A program made the position numbers and the translations under genes. From NCBI GenBank assembly GCA_047967505.1, contig CM106538.1: DNA of 64,000 nucleotides; one strand, written 5' to 3'. The stretch is from Dipteris shenzhenensis. Lineage: Eukaryota; Polypodiophyta; Polypodiopsida; Gleicheniales. The notes below the pieces were generated by a model. It saw only the letters and a list, made by a program, of their open reading frames with translations. It had not been told where the DNA came from and did no database searches. This document shows positions 9,061-19,765 of the stretch, in pieces. Each line of letters begins with the position of its first letter. The stretch's first letter is position 1.

Positions 9061-10500
9061 ACTGCTTTACTTACCAATGGTGGTCAGACGGCGGTAGTCC
9101 CGCTATGCAGACCAAGCCCCCCCTCTTCGGCCTCGACCTTGTTGATTCACGACAATGAAGTGATGCAACAAAGCCAACTGAAAGCCCCAACCTCCACTAG
9201 TTCAAAAGGAGAACAAAGCTTGCTGCAGTGGTAAACCAATGCCAATGCATGCTCAACCCATGCTACCATCCTCCACCCAAGAAATCCAGCAGTTGCAAGT
9301 ACAAGATGATATCCTCTGTGCCCAACGTGACTTTTATCGGAACCAATGCTGCCTAGAAAATGGCAATGCAGCAACAACAACTCCAGATCACTTCAAGATG
9401 GCTTTCCCCACACACATTTGCTACCCGTTGAAAGCCACACCCAATGCTCATGCCTCATCCACCACCACGCATCACAAACAGTTCGAGCAACACCGCTCGC
9501 TCGGGCGGTCAAGGCAACAAAGTCACCTGGATCCATAAGAATATAGTGCAAACCCCAAAGGCGTCAAAGGCAGCACCACAAGAACCTGTATCTCTCCAAA
9601 ATACACCACCACAAGAACCTGCCATTAAACCGGATATAGCAAGCTAGCCCCAAGGTACTGAATATGCCCTAGTGCCATGGGCGGTTGGTCCAACTCAACA
9701 CAAGCATCACCACTACCAGTCGAGGAACTCCACAGGAACCAAAGTCCTCCCCATGAAGAGTTATGCAAGAACCTCACCTAGGGGATGAACACTCGAAGTT
9801 AGATCCCACAACAACCAAGTTCGACACAAAGATGCCTCTGACATCCAAGGTAAGGAACAGGCTAGACACATACTCTATATGGCTCCTCACTTGCTATGCT
9901 GCAGTACGGCACCCACCTCCATTGCATTCATCATAATCATCACGTCTAGGTCTAGGTGAGCCGGTATAGTAGGCATCTCACCTAACACACCCGCAGCTCA
10001 CTAGTCTCTACCAAACACACTGCACGCGCTAACACAGTCAACACTAAGTGATTATAGTCTGTTCTTGCATTTTGACAAGTACTCATGTTCTTACATGCTG
10101 ATCTCATTAGCATGTTGCACAACACAAGTGCACTCCGCTCCATCCACATCTTCCCCCACCCCACTCCTCCTTCCTTCCCTTTTCCCCAATTTTTTACACA
10201 GTCACTACCCCACCGACCGTCATTGAAATGTTTGCTACCGACCATAGCCAAACCCTTACACCACTGACCATCACCGAAAGGTTTGCCATTGACCATCACG
10301 ATCATGAAACCCCATCGGGTTGTTGCCATCCAAAATAGCACCACCTCATTGCCAGTTAGGTACCATGCCGGCAGTGGCCTAAGATACTCCACACCGATTG
10401 TTGCCACCGATTTTTGCCACCAACCATCGCCATTGAAGTTTGCCATCAACCGTCACCATCGAATTCAGCACCGATCATTGTGATACCAGTATCCCATTGG
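9061..10500 (+). other. Gypsy 3' region, no recognisable protein
   Basis: Short broken frames rich in His, Gln, Ser and Thr, without a recognisable domain. From about 10190 to 10500 the DNA repeats degenerate phrases built on ACCGACCATC and TTGCCA, resembling 2160-2880. No second LTR was found. Confidence 0.5.
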
Positions 10501-10515
10501 TCGAGGGGATAGAAA

Positions 10516-10526
10516 TCTATAAAAGC
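10516..10526 (+). promoter_or_regulatory. Possible internal TATA box ahead of the extra gypsy ORF
   Basis: CTATAAAAGC lies about 165 bases upstream of the ATG at 10693, with pyrimidine-rich leader DNA between. Extra ORFs at the 3' end of some plant gypsy elements are expressed from internal promoters or by splicing. This is inference from sequence alone. Confidence 0.3.
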
Positions 10527-10692
10527 AAGCCTACGCTGGCGGGTCATCGCCATAGCTATTACAACAAAACTCTACTAAAAAATTTGACAGTTGTCTGCCC
10601 ACTTCTTCTACATCCTCACCAGCAAATTTATGTCCTCCTGTTCTTCCTCATCCACCAATTCCCTCGTCACGCAACTCCCCCTCCTGTTTACG

Positions 10693-11818
10693 ATGGAATC
10701 TGAACATGACTTTCTTGAATTCGAGGCTCACCTGGTCTCCACCCTCGGTCTATTCCAAAGGCCACTAGCCCATCAAATTCTCAGAGCACTCCCTTGGCCA
10801 CAATTCGAATGTCGATCGAAATACCCGCAAACTTACAAGACGAAGGCACCTCCACCAGACAGGCTACCCAAGAAGAGCCAGCTACAGCAGGCGCCCCTTG
10901 CGAAAACATGAAAGCACACCCCGGTGCCAACCACAAGTGAGTACAAGATAGTGTGTTCACAAGCGCACTCGCCATTGGGAAAAGCATGGCTCCAAGAGCT
11001 AGATGCTTGCATGATCCACTCACGCTTCACTTACAAGGGTTAGGACTACACCTCCACTACCACACCGCAGCTACATATGCTGCTCTCCAAGACTCAACAG
11101 TCATGGAAGCCCTCAACTTTGTAGGCTTGGGAAGACCATTTCTCGTGCCATCTGGACATGACTCTATTAGCAGAATTCCTCAAGAAATACAACAGCAACA
11201 CCCACATAGGTGTCTTGCGAGATGCAACAGGCAACACCCACCACTATCAGATCAATCAGAATGTGGTGTGGGCAGCATTCAACCTACTAGTGGTGGCACA
11301 AAAATACTATAAACAGGAAAAGAAGCTCAACTCTCTAAACACAGTCTGTCACTATGACTGCCACAAGTGCAGAGGATGCATCCAATTCACCACCATCCAC
11401 AAGCCCAAGGTAGAGTGCCCTGCAATGGCTCATGCAAGTGAAGCACATTGACCATCATCAATCTGTTGTGCCCAATATCTTGCTGAGAATGCTGAACTTC
11501 TAGGAGATGAACTGGGCTGACTACTATTGCAGCCAGATGAGAGATGATCTCAGCACCCATGGGGACATCATCGACAATCCCATGTTGTACATGCTGGACC
11601 TCTATTACCTGAAAAGTCAGCATCCGCCAATCGGCTTCAACCTCACCGAGAAATCTACCACCGGTCCCATACAGATCGAGCAGGAAGAGATAGAAATAAG
11701 GCCCAAGAGAGCAAGGACAACACCAAGTGCCACTCCAGTCACTCAGGTGCAACCAGAACCAAGTCAGCTGCTCAACCAATATGAGGAAAGCCAGTTGCAT
11801 GAATTTGTGCAACGATAA
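10693..11818 (+). pseudogene. Extra 3' ORF of the gypsy element, unknown function
   Basis: A possible start, MESEHDFLEFEAHLVSTLGL, lies at 10693. Coherent protein reappears in another frame at about 11040-11451 (WEDHFSCHLDMTLLAEFLKK, GVLRDATGNTHHYQINQNVV, VAQKYYKQEKKLN). It then shifts again to 11507-11818 (NWADYYCSQMRDDL, LDLYYLKSQHPPIGFNLTEK, ending in a basic tract IRPKRART). I recognise no catalytic motif. Tat and Athila type gypsy elements carry extra ORFs at this place, after integrase, and this is the best explanation. The basic tract could be a nuclear localisation signal. Confidence 0.45.
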
Positions 11819-13021
11819 CTATGCATGCAGTGGTCACGTCCTCAAGATAAGGGCAAATAGGTGCAAGGAGGGCCTATTCTCATTGAAGACCTCTAGGGCG
11901 ATGACACCATTGAGATAGGTCTCCATACAGGAGCCGAAACTACACCGACACCCTCACTATACCCTTCGTCTGTCTCCACCACCCCTCAAGAGACAGCATT
12001 CTTCACCACCGGCACCTCTTTCACACCATGGGCAGGCCTAGCAGAGGTGATAAAATTTTGCAACACACTCCAGTATAGGACAATGGAAGGCTATAGCCAC
12101 ATGACAACAGAATAGTTGTCATGCACCGATATCATGGAGATGAATCTCCTTGAAGCCATGGCACAACTACTGCAAGTCGCCCGCACGATCTTATAGAGGA
12201 GGTAGGAGCAAGCCTCACAACTCTCTTCCAATCTCATCCAAGCCTAGCTCTCGACACATGAAAGCCATGCGACAATGGTCGCAGCTCAAGCAACGAGCAG
12301 TGCCGCACTACATCGAACCAATGAATACCGGGCTACGGTGGAAGAGCTCAAGCTCACTCTGATGAAAGTCCTAGTGAATCCCTAGTCTAGACGCTTATGG
12401 AACAGGTGAAAAAGGCAGAATCAGCCCTGCACATGACGTTGGAGTAGCAAGCATAAGCAGAGCAGTGGTACGCTTGCACACAAGAGACCCACAACCAACA
12501 AATCTTCTCCCTACAGGATCTCCTAGCACAAGAGAGGACCCTCACGGTCTCTCTCCAAGAAGAAATCGAAAGACAGTGCACCACTAGCCACTTGGAGGAG
12601 TCAGGGTTGGAAGACCACGAGCAACAGGAGTTCAGGATGTACCAGGTGGTGTCTGCATAGTTAGCCACATATACACTTGCACCATGCACCATCACCCAAA
12701 CCCTACAAATGCACTTCGATGCACTCCGTGCACAAAACCTTACCTTCCACCTAGACCTCACTACTCCACTACCACCTAACACCCTTCAAACTATTCTCCA
12801 TCATAACCCCGACCACTGTTAGCCCATCTTAGCCATGTCTTATTTTTCTCTTGACCTTCAACCCACCTCCCTATCTCTTCTCCACCCCTCTGATCTCCAA
12901 ACCTTATCCGCCCATCCCATTCTTCTTAATTTTCAAGGCTGGTGTCACGTCATCACGAAGTCCCTAATTACCCTGTGGATGATGAAGTGATGCAACTCGC
13001 AAAGCTCGAGGATCTCAAGCC
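11819..13021 (+). other. Gypsy 3' region, degenerate coding-like DNA
   Basis: Short fragments with Gln-, Glu- and Ala-rich coiled-coil-like translation (for example around 12400-12660) but many stops. It probably continues the extra 3' ORF. No domain recognised. Confidence 0.35.
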
Positions 13022-13498
13022 ATGGATCTCCACTCCCGAAAGTCTGCATGCAGACATAACTTGGATGTAGAGATACGGCCGAGAGCCTCAGCAGTCCAAG
13101 TTCAAGGACACCTTGTGGCCTACCAGTCCACCACCTACCAACCCCTCAGAATAATAATACTCTTTAATTGCGTGCTACAAGCTCTCCAAGACTCACTTGA
13201 GTCCTTGGTGAGCAATTTTGAAACAATTCACGTAGCATACCCTGAGGAAATAACTGAGGACGAGGAACAAAATGCAATCACCCCCCCTCAAGATATTCCA
13301 TTACCACCTTTGTTAGACCCCACCCAACAAGTTACACAACCTCCTCTCCCTCAGTTAACACTACCCGAGTACTTGTCTAATGCCTCCAACACCACCAATG
13401 CATATCACGAACCCTCCCAGTCCATCACCTCCAATGCTCCGATCAACCTCCCCGATGAGGCATTCAACACGCTGCTCAAAGCAGCACATATATGTTAA
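13022..13498 (+). pseudogene. Hypothetical proline-rich ORF at the right end of the gypsy block
   Basis: A 158-codon open frame without recognised domain. Its second half is rich in Pro, Thr, Asn and Gln (ITPPQDIPLPPLLDP and similar) after an acidic patch EEITEDEEQN. It stops at about 13498, where base composition changes abruptly to AT- and G-rich DNA. It may be the tail of the extra gypsy ORF. Confidence 0.3.
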
Positions 13499-14195
13499 TT
13501 TTTTGGGGGTATTAAGGGTAATAAACCTTTTAGAATTAAATAATAATAAATTTTCTAGAGTTACAAGTGAATTACTTGAGTGGGTGTGTGTGTGTGTGTG
13601 TGTCAAAAGAGGGGGGTTTAAAAATATACATTTTGAAAAGTGAAGACAAAAAGGAAAGAGGGGAAGAGGCATACATGGGTTATGTTGGATACGATAAGGG
13701 ATTAGTTAGGGGGGATTCATTGGGGGAAGAAAATGGGTAGAAAATGAAGGTAATAAAAAAGAGGGGGTTTGAAATGTAAATAAATAATAAAAGTAACTAA
13801 AAAAGTTAATACACATATATAGAGTCAAATAATGAATTTATAATTGGGGAGTAGGGGGGTTAGGATAACACTTACACATTACAAAAAGGGGGTTATTAGG
13901 TTAAAAAAAAAGAGAGGGAGAGGGGGGGGGTGTTTAAAGAAAAATTAAAGATGGATAGTTAGGGGGAAAAGGTTGGGGGGAGAAAGTCAAGGAAAAAAGT
14001 AAAACTAAAATAGGGAAATTCCAACATAAATAATAAAAGAAAATAAAATATACATATATATATATATAACTTTAGAAATGGGGACTAGGGGGTTTAGGGT
14101 AACACTTAAGCATTCAACAAAGGGGTTAGTAGGTAAATAAAAATGAGCAGAGAAGGGCCCGGGGGGTTGTAAGACTCTATAAATTGGAGAAACTA
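13499..14195. repeat. AT/G-rich stretch with a degenerate direct duplication
   Basis: Two copies of a segment occur about 245 bases apart (about 13810-13920 and 14050-14160). Both contain ACATATATA, then GGGGA.TAGGGGG, then TAACACTTA.ACATT and a GGGGTTA.TAGGT phrase. There is a (GT)n tract at 13585-13602. No coding potential is visible. Confidence 0.6.
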
Positions 14196-14365
14196 GTGTG
14201 TGTGTGTGCGCGCGCACGTGTGTGCATGCATGCACGTGTGTGTGTGTGTGTGCGTGCATGCGTGTGTATGTGCACATCGAGATGGAGCTCGTTGCTCCAT
14301 CATCATCGCCTGCTATTCATGGTCCTGCTATAGTTCCGTTTCATCCTCCTGCATACAAAACATCA
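14196..14365 (+). repeat. Direct repeat copy 1: GT-rich tract plus Pro/Ser-coding start
   Basis: An alternating purine-pyrimidine tract (GT, GC and CA steps, 14196-14273) is followed by ATGGAGCTCGTTGCTCCATC and the frame MELVAPSSSPAIHGPAIVPF. The same arrangement recurs at 15020-15170. This copy leads into unrelated DNA after about 14360. Confidence 0.85.
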
Positions 14366-14369
14366 TCTT

Positions 14370-15015
14370 CAGCCTATTGAGAGTACATCTCTTGAATAGT
14401 CCGTCTGGTCATGGCAACTCTTCTAGTGGTGAATCCATATCCATCCTTCAAAGCTTGATCTTTGACTGCCCATGGTCATTAAACTCTCCACCATTGGGTC
14501 CCTTCCTTGCCACACTCAATTATAAATGCCTGATGGTGCTAATGTATCAAGAAAATCCTGTTGCAAGAATGACCCATGCCTAGTTATGGAGGTTCATTTA
14601 GTAAATAGACCATGAACTCCATACATAAAAGGTGGAGATAGTCTTGCAAAGGTGGGGAGTAAAAATATGTACCCATACCATTAGTTAGGTTATATAGGGC
14701 ATGTAAGCCAAATATGGCCATTAAAATTCCTCCATCTCCTTTTCTGTCCCACCAATTTCCAATTTCCACTTATCATGTTACAAATTGCTAGAAATAATGC
14801 ACATGAAACCAGTATCCACTCACCCCGAATCGATAAAGCACTTAGGAGGATACACATTTTACATTTATAAATTCTCATAGCAAATAGAAAGGGCCAAATT
14901 GTTTCATAAAGTGAAGGCCATCCACTCTAGGAGGGCAAAGTGGCATCCATATCCCCTCAATGTCACTATGGCCTATCAGTTATAGGCACACTAGAGGTTC
15001 ACAAAGGTCCTTAGG
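14370..15015. other. Spacer between the two direct repeats, no gene seen
   Basis: About 650 bases without recognisable coding content. If each repeat copy is the 5' end of a LINE-type element, this may be the remains of the first copy or the interval between two insertions. Confidence 0.4.
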
Positions 15016-15019
15016 GGGA

Positions 15020-15170
15020 TGTGTTGTGTGTGTATGTGTGTGTGTGTGTGCGTGCACGTGCACATGTGTGTGCATGTGTGTGTATGTGGACATCAAGATG
15101 GAGCTCACTACTCCATCATCATCGCCTACTATTCATGGTCCTACTACAGTTCCGTTTCATCCTCCTACAT
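15020..15170 (+). repeat. Direct repeat copy 2, at the head of the LINE-type ORF1
   Basis: A GT-rich tract (15020-15088) is followed by ATGGAGCTCACTACTCCATC. It matches copy 1 in order and in most bases until CATCCTCCTACAT. The ATG at 15098 is in the same reading frame as the ORF at 15434. Confidence 0.85.
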
Positions 15171-16867
15171 AGAAGACATCGTCTTGTGTTCCGTTGCAGC
15201 CACCATCAGTTCTTGTTGTAGGTACTCCATTGTGTAGCCACCGTCTTGTGTTCCATTGTTGCAACCATCGTTTTTTCCATCGATAGTTCTGTTTATAGAT
15301 ATTCCCTCAACAGTTATGTTCCAGTCACTGTTGTTTCCCTCGATGGTTCCTCTTTGCTCTGCTGATCCATCTCTCATACCTTTGTAGATTCTCCCTCTAC
15401 TGGCGAGCTACTGGCGTACCATTTGTTTTCCATTTGACTGAACCTTTTCTTGCCGTCTCAAACGTTAGCAAACAAAAAAGGTCTTTAAATTTATTTTTGC
15501 CTCAGTGGGATAAGGCCGTGAAATTGAATTGTCATACTTTTTCCTCTTCAACATTGCAACAAGATATTCTTTGCCAGTTATGCAATGAATTAGTTTTGGA
15601 GACTCAGGATCCAGGTTTGTTGCTGAGCCGTGCTCTTCCTCCAGATCTCTTCTTCATACTATTTCTCAAGTGCAACAACTTGGTGTTTGCCTCTACTTTA
15701 TGGGATGAATCATGAATTCAACTTCGTTGCGTGCCTGGTCATCAGTTGCGGTTGGCTTTGATTGAATTAATTCATTTGTTTTTCTTGGGAAAGGTTTCTA
15801 CTATGCCAATCGTGCTAATGTGGATACTGTTTATAAGCTTGTAAATATGGCAGGGGTCCTTGGTGCAAGTTTCTTTGCTTATGTTATGCCGTGGGATTCT
15901 CTTTTTGACCTAGCCAAGAATCTTATCAGATTTTGCCCAATTTGGGTCACTCTTAAGTCCTTGCCAGTACCTCTACTCTCGCATGTTTCTACCATTGCAA
16001 CTTTATTGGGGAAAGTGCTACATCTTCCCAAGCGAGATTTTTGGGTTTCCAACAAAGACATCCGAGTCTGCATTCTATGGGATATGGATCAACCCATACC
16101 TTCATGTTTAGATATTGATTATAGTTTACCGCATCCCTTTAAAGTTTGCTTCTTGCTACAAGTGTAAGCAAATTCGTCATTTTACTCAATATTGCCCTTC
16201 ATCCTCATCTCCAACTCCTAATGTGAAGGGAACCCTCAGGTTTCTCCTCCTCTCTAGTCTAATACCTTCGAGCAGCCCAAGCATAAAAAGAATGGAGACG
16301 CGTGCAGCAAAAAGAAAATGCTCCAGTCACAGTGTCTCCTTTGACTCCTTTGTCAAATCCATTCTAGGTACTTTCAGTTCCACATGCCATTATGCATGAA
16401 TCTCAATTGTTGTAGATGTCTCAAGTGGCTCCTCTTGAGGATCCTTCTTCCTTCACCAGCTCAAAATCTTCTAGTGTTGATGATTCTGATCCTTGAGAGC
16501 CGTCTTTAGTTCACCACTCTCATTCTATTAAAGTGGTTTCTCAACTGGCCTCTCGAGTCTTTAAATCACAATCTTTTGAGGTGGATTTATCTCCTTCAGA
16601 TATAGTTATTGATGGTAATGAGGACTTGAATGTGGATTTGAAAAGGAAAGATACCCAGGTGATTTCTCCTAAATCTCAAAATGTTCAACCAATGTCGGAT
16701 CAAACACTTGCCTCTCCTTTTTCCCTAGACACTTTCCATCCTTGGTTGCGACAAGTTTTTGACCCTATGATTCAAAAATTTATAGTACCTGCTTATCTCA
16801 AGAAGAATCACAAGGGTGAAAAACACCTTCATTTTATTGATGGCAATGTGGTTCCTTTACAGTAGAT
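15098..16867 (+). pseudogene. LINE-type ORF1 fragment: DUF4283 plus CCHC zinc knuckle
   Basis: After a Ser/Pro-rich start, the frame at 15820-16167 reads FCPIWVTLKSLPVPLLSHVS, then IATLLGKVL, then IRVCILWDMDQPIPS. This is the pattern of the plant DUF4283 domain. A one-base shift at about 16130 leads to CYKCKQIRHFTQYC, a perfect CX2CX4HX4C knuckle. The tail is Ser-rich and continues in the frame 16533-16867. Plant L1-type LINEs and related host-like gag proteins have this architecture and bind RNA. No endonuclease or reverse transcriptase follows, so the copy is ORF1-only or truncated. Several shifts and stops make it a pseudogene. Confidence 0.65.
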
Positions 16868-17424
16868 TTTGCACGCAAACAATCTCACAATGGAGGATAT
16901 CCTATTGGATTCCCCCTCTAGTGACCATTAATCATTCTCACTTTTCTAGTTTTTAGTTAGCCTTTTTAGTTAGCCTCTTGGCTTTTCCCAGGAGCCTACT
17001 TGTAATCTTTTTTCTTTGGTACTTCATCTTGGGTTTTCACCTCTTCTAAGGTTTCCTATAGAGAAATATAATATTTCACTAAAAGAAAGCATGTACGTGC
17101 ACACACACAAGGGTCCTCTCCCTTAAGTGAAAAAAAGAAAGAAACTGAAGGAAAATTAAGAAAATTATAGCTTAAGAAAACCAACACTTATCATTTCATT
17201 TTAAGAAAAGACAAGAAATAATTAAAGTAAGCAAAAAATGGCATTGAGCATCATGAAATAATCTATTATTTACATATAATTGATTCCATTAAAAAGCTTT
17301 CATACAACAATACGTTAATTAATTTGTTATAGGGGATAAAAACAATGAATTAAAATTTATGGAAATAAGCAAGTGAGTACAAGTACTCATGAGCACTACC
17401 TTTAGAGGGATGAGTTGATTTGGG
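16868..17424. other. 3' region after the LINE-type ORF1, no gene
   Basis: T-rich DNA (TTAGTTAGCC repeated at 16955-16975, then CTTGTAATCTTTTTT) resembling the 3' untranslated tail of a transcript, ending in AT-rich DNA. I did not find a clear poly(A) tail with a TSD. Confidence 0.4.
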
Positions 17425-17425
17425 A

Positions 17426-17458
<33 letters not shown>

Positions 17459-17480
17459 AACAGAAAGAGAGAGAGAGAGC

Positions 17481-17529
<49 letters not shown>

Positions 17530-17597
17530 GGGGGGAGGGAGAGGGAGAGGGAGAGGGAGAGGGAGAGGGAGAGGGAGAGGGAGAGGGAGAAGGGGGG

Positions 17598-17637
<40 letters not shown>
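17425..17637. repeat. Compound (GA)n / (GGGAGA)n microsatellite
   Basis: A GA tract is followed by about ten GGGAGA hexamers (17535-17592), then G9 and another GA tract. The open frames across it are artefacts of repeat composition. Confidence 0.97.
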
Positions 17638-19128
17638 ACATGAGAATAGAAAGGAGTATGAGTGAGAAGGTGAGGCAACAATGTGTCATAGAAAACATTG
17701 GAGGAACACTTTTATGAAAAAATTTTAAGGAGAGCACTGCCTACAAGGCAATGCTAATAAAGCCCCAAGAAAATTAAATTCCTATTACCAAGTTAAATGT
17801 AAAGAAATTCCCAACTTATTAGACTATATAAATCCCTATTTGCCAAAATTAAATGTAAATTATATATATAAGGATAATGTGTGTGTGTGAAAAGGAAAGC
17901 TTGAATTGGCATTACGTGTATGTGTGTAAAACACTACTGGATTAGGGGATTATATATATGTGTAAAGGTAGAGATAGTAAGGCCAGTAAACCTCAGGTCA
18001 GCCAGCTGGTCAATCTATCAAAGATCCAAAAGGTGGGGTGAGAAGCTGATAAGGAATCATGAAGACATTATAAGCTACACCAGAGAGGGATAGAGAGGTT
18101 GACAACCAACAAATAGTTTTGGAGGCCACATTATTTGTTCAATAAAAGAAGTGAGAGCAAAGAGAGGGTGTTGCTATCATGGAAGGAAGATACAAGAATG
18201 ATGCACAAGGAGAGCTACCATCCAATGTCATGAAGAGCAGATCAATAGGTGGCACATAACCAAGATGATAATAAAGGTTGGCAAAACATATAGACAAGAA
18301 GAAAGACCAAGAAGAGCTACACAATAGAGGTTAAACCACCAATTTGGGAAGCAAATTCACCAATGTACTCACAAGAAGAAAAGTAGTGAAGTCATGGCAA
18401 GGTATTGAGCCAAAAGTAGGGCTAAGGAAATAGAGAATGAGTCAACTATGGACAGGCCAAGCCTAGAGAAGGCAAGGAAAGGCTAACAAAAAGAGACCAG
18501 GGAAGGTGTAAAAAGTAGGATAAACTTACACAATAGCAAGTGGAGGGCTCAGGTAGTGAACACTAAGCAAGAGAGGTGACCATGTAGCACGGGAGGGATG
18601 TGAACTTGGGTGGCCAAGAAAGCATGTAGAGCCAAGAAGATAAAGTAAGCGAGGATGGTGGATGAAGCAACATAACAGTTGGCGACAAAGCAAGGATGAC
18701 AATGAATCTATGTAAAGGAGAGGATAGAAGTGATGGTAATGCTATGAGTAGATATAAGGAGGCTAGCTATTGACAATGCACAATTTGTGAGCGGCCCGCT
18801 ACCAAATGGAGTAGACCAAAGAAAGCTTCTATGATGAAAGTGAGCACCTAAACAATGGAGGCGGCCATGCAAAAAGGGACTGCAAGACCAACCAAACTGA
18901 TGAGCCATAGGGTTGGAGTGGTGTGAGCAAGTGAAGACACCATGAGTCCATCAATATACGTGCCATTCAATGTTCAAGAAAGGTGATAAGGGTAGGGTGG
19001 CAGTGCAAAATGTTGGTGGTAGGGGGGGGTTGGTTTGTGTGGGTGACGGGTAAGATTAAGGTTGTGTACATGTGAGGGGAGTGGAAGAGAATAATATTTG
19101 TGTATGTGTGGGTGAGTTCGTGGGTGTA

Positions 19129-19130
<2 letters not shown>
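17638..19130. other. Purine-rich non-coding DNA, no gene seen
   Basis: About 1.5 kb with A/G-rich plus strand. Short TA tracts occur at 17860-17872 and 17950-17960. No ORF with a recognisable motif and no LTR structure was seen. Confidence 0.5.

Positions 19131-19198
<68 letters not shown>
19131..19198. repeat. (GT)n microsatellite
   Basis: An almost uninterrupted run of more than 30 GT dinucleotides. Confidence 0.97.
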
Positions 19199-19765
19199 GT
19201 GTGTGTATGAGAAAAAGAGAGGGTTACTTGTTGCTTTGTATATATAAGTATACAACTAAGCCAAAAATAAGATGGAAATAAGTGTAAAACAGTGTGTCCA
19301 TAAATTTACATAAAGAGGAAAAGAAAAGGGGGGGGGTGGCAAGTGGGGTTCTTGGGGTTGTTAAGTAAAATTAATTTAATTTAAAATCACAAGTGCTGCT
19401 TATTTAGGGATAAGAAAAAATAAATTAAATTCCAACCCCTCTCTTACACAAGAAAACTTACACACATACTCTCATTCCTTGCTCTCTTACACAAGCAAAC
19501 ACATGCATACTCACACACACAACCTCTCTCTATAGTCACATGTAACTCTCCTGCAAAATACCTCTAAGCTGCCCTCCAACCCCCCCACAATCTTACCTAC
19601 TACTCCACAGCCTACTCTACTCCCCTAACCCCTTCCTTACCTTACCCCAAACTAATCAACCCCCAAACTAACACACTAATGGGCGTTTTATTCCCCTTCA
19701 CTAACTTTTTCTCACTAATAATCCCCCTTTATTTATTAAAAGAAGACCCCCCTATTAAAAAATTT
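19199..19765. other. AT- and C-rich non-coding DNA left of the satellite array
   Basis: Low-complexity DNA, strongly C/A/T-biased at 19440-19700. No coding content. Confidence 0.5.

Noticed and set aside
17319-17737. Frames of 80-120 codons rich in Ser-Leu or Arg-Glu
   Set aside because: They are translations of the (GA)n/(GGGAGA)n microsatellite.
18974-19281. Frames rich in His-Thr or Cys-Val
   Set aside because: They are translations of the (GT)n microsatellite.
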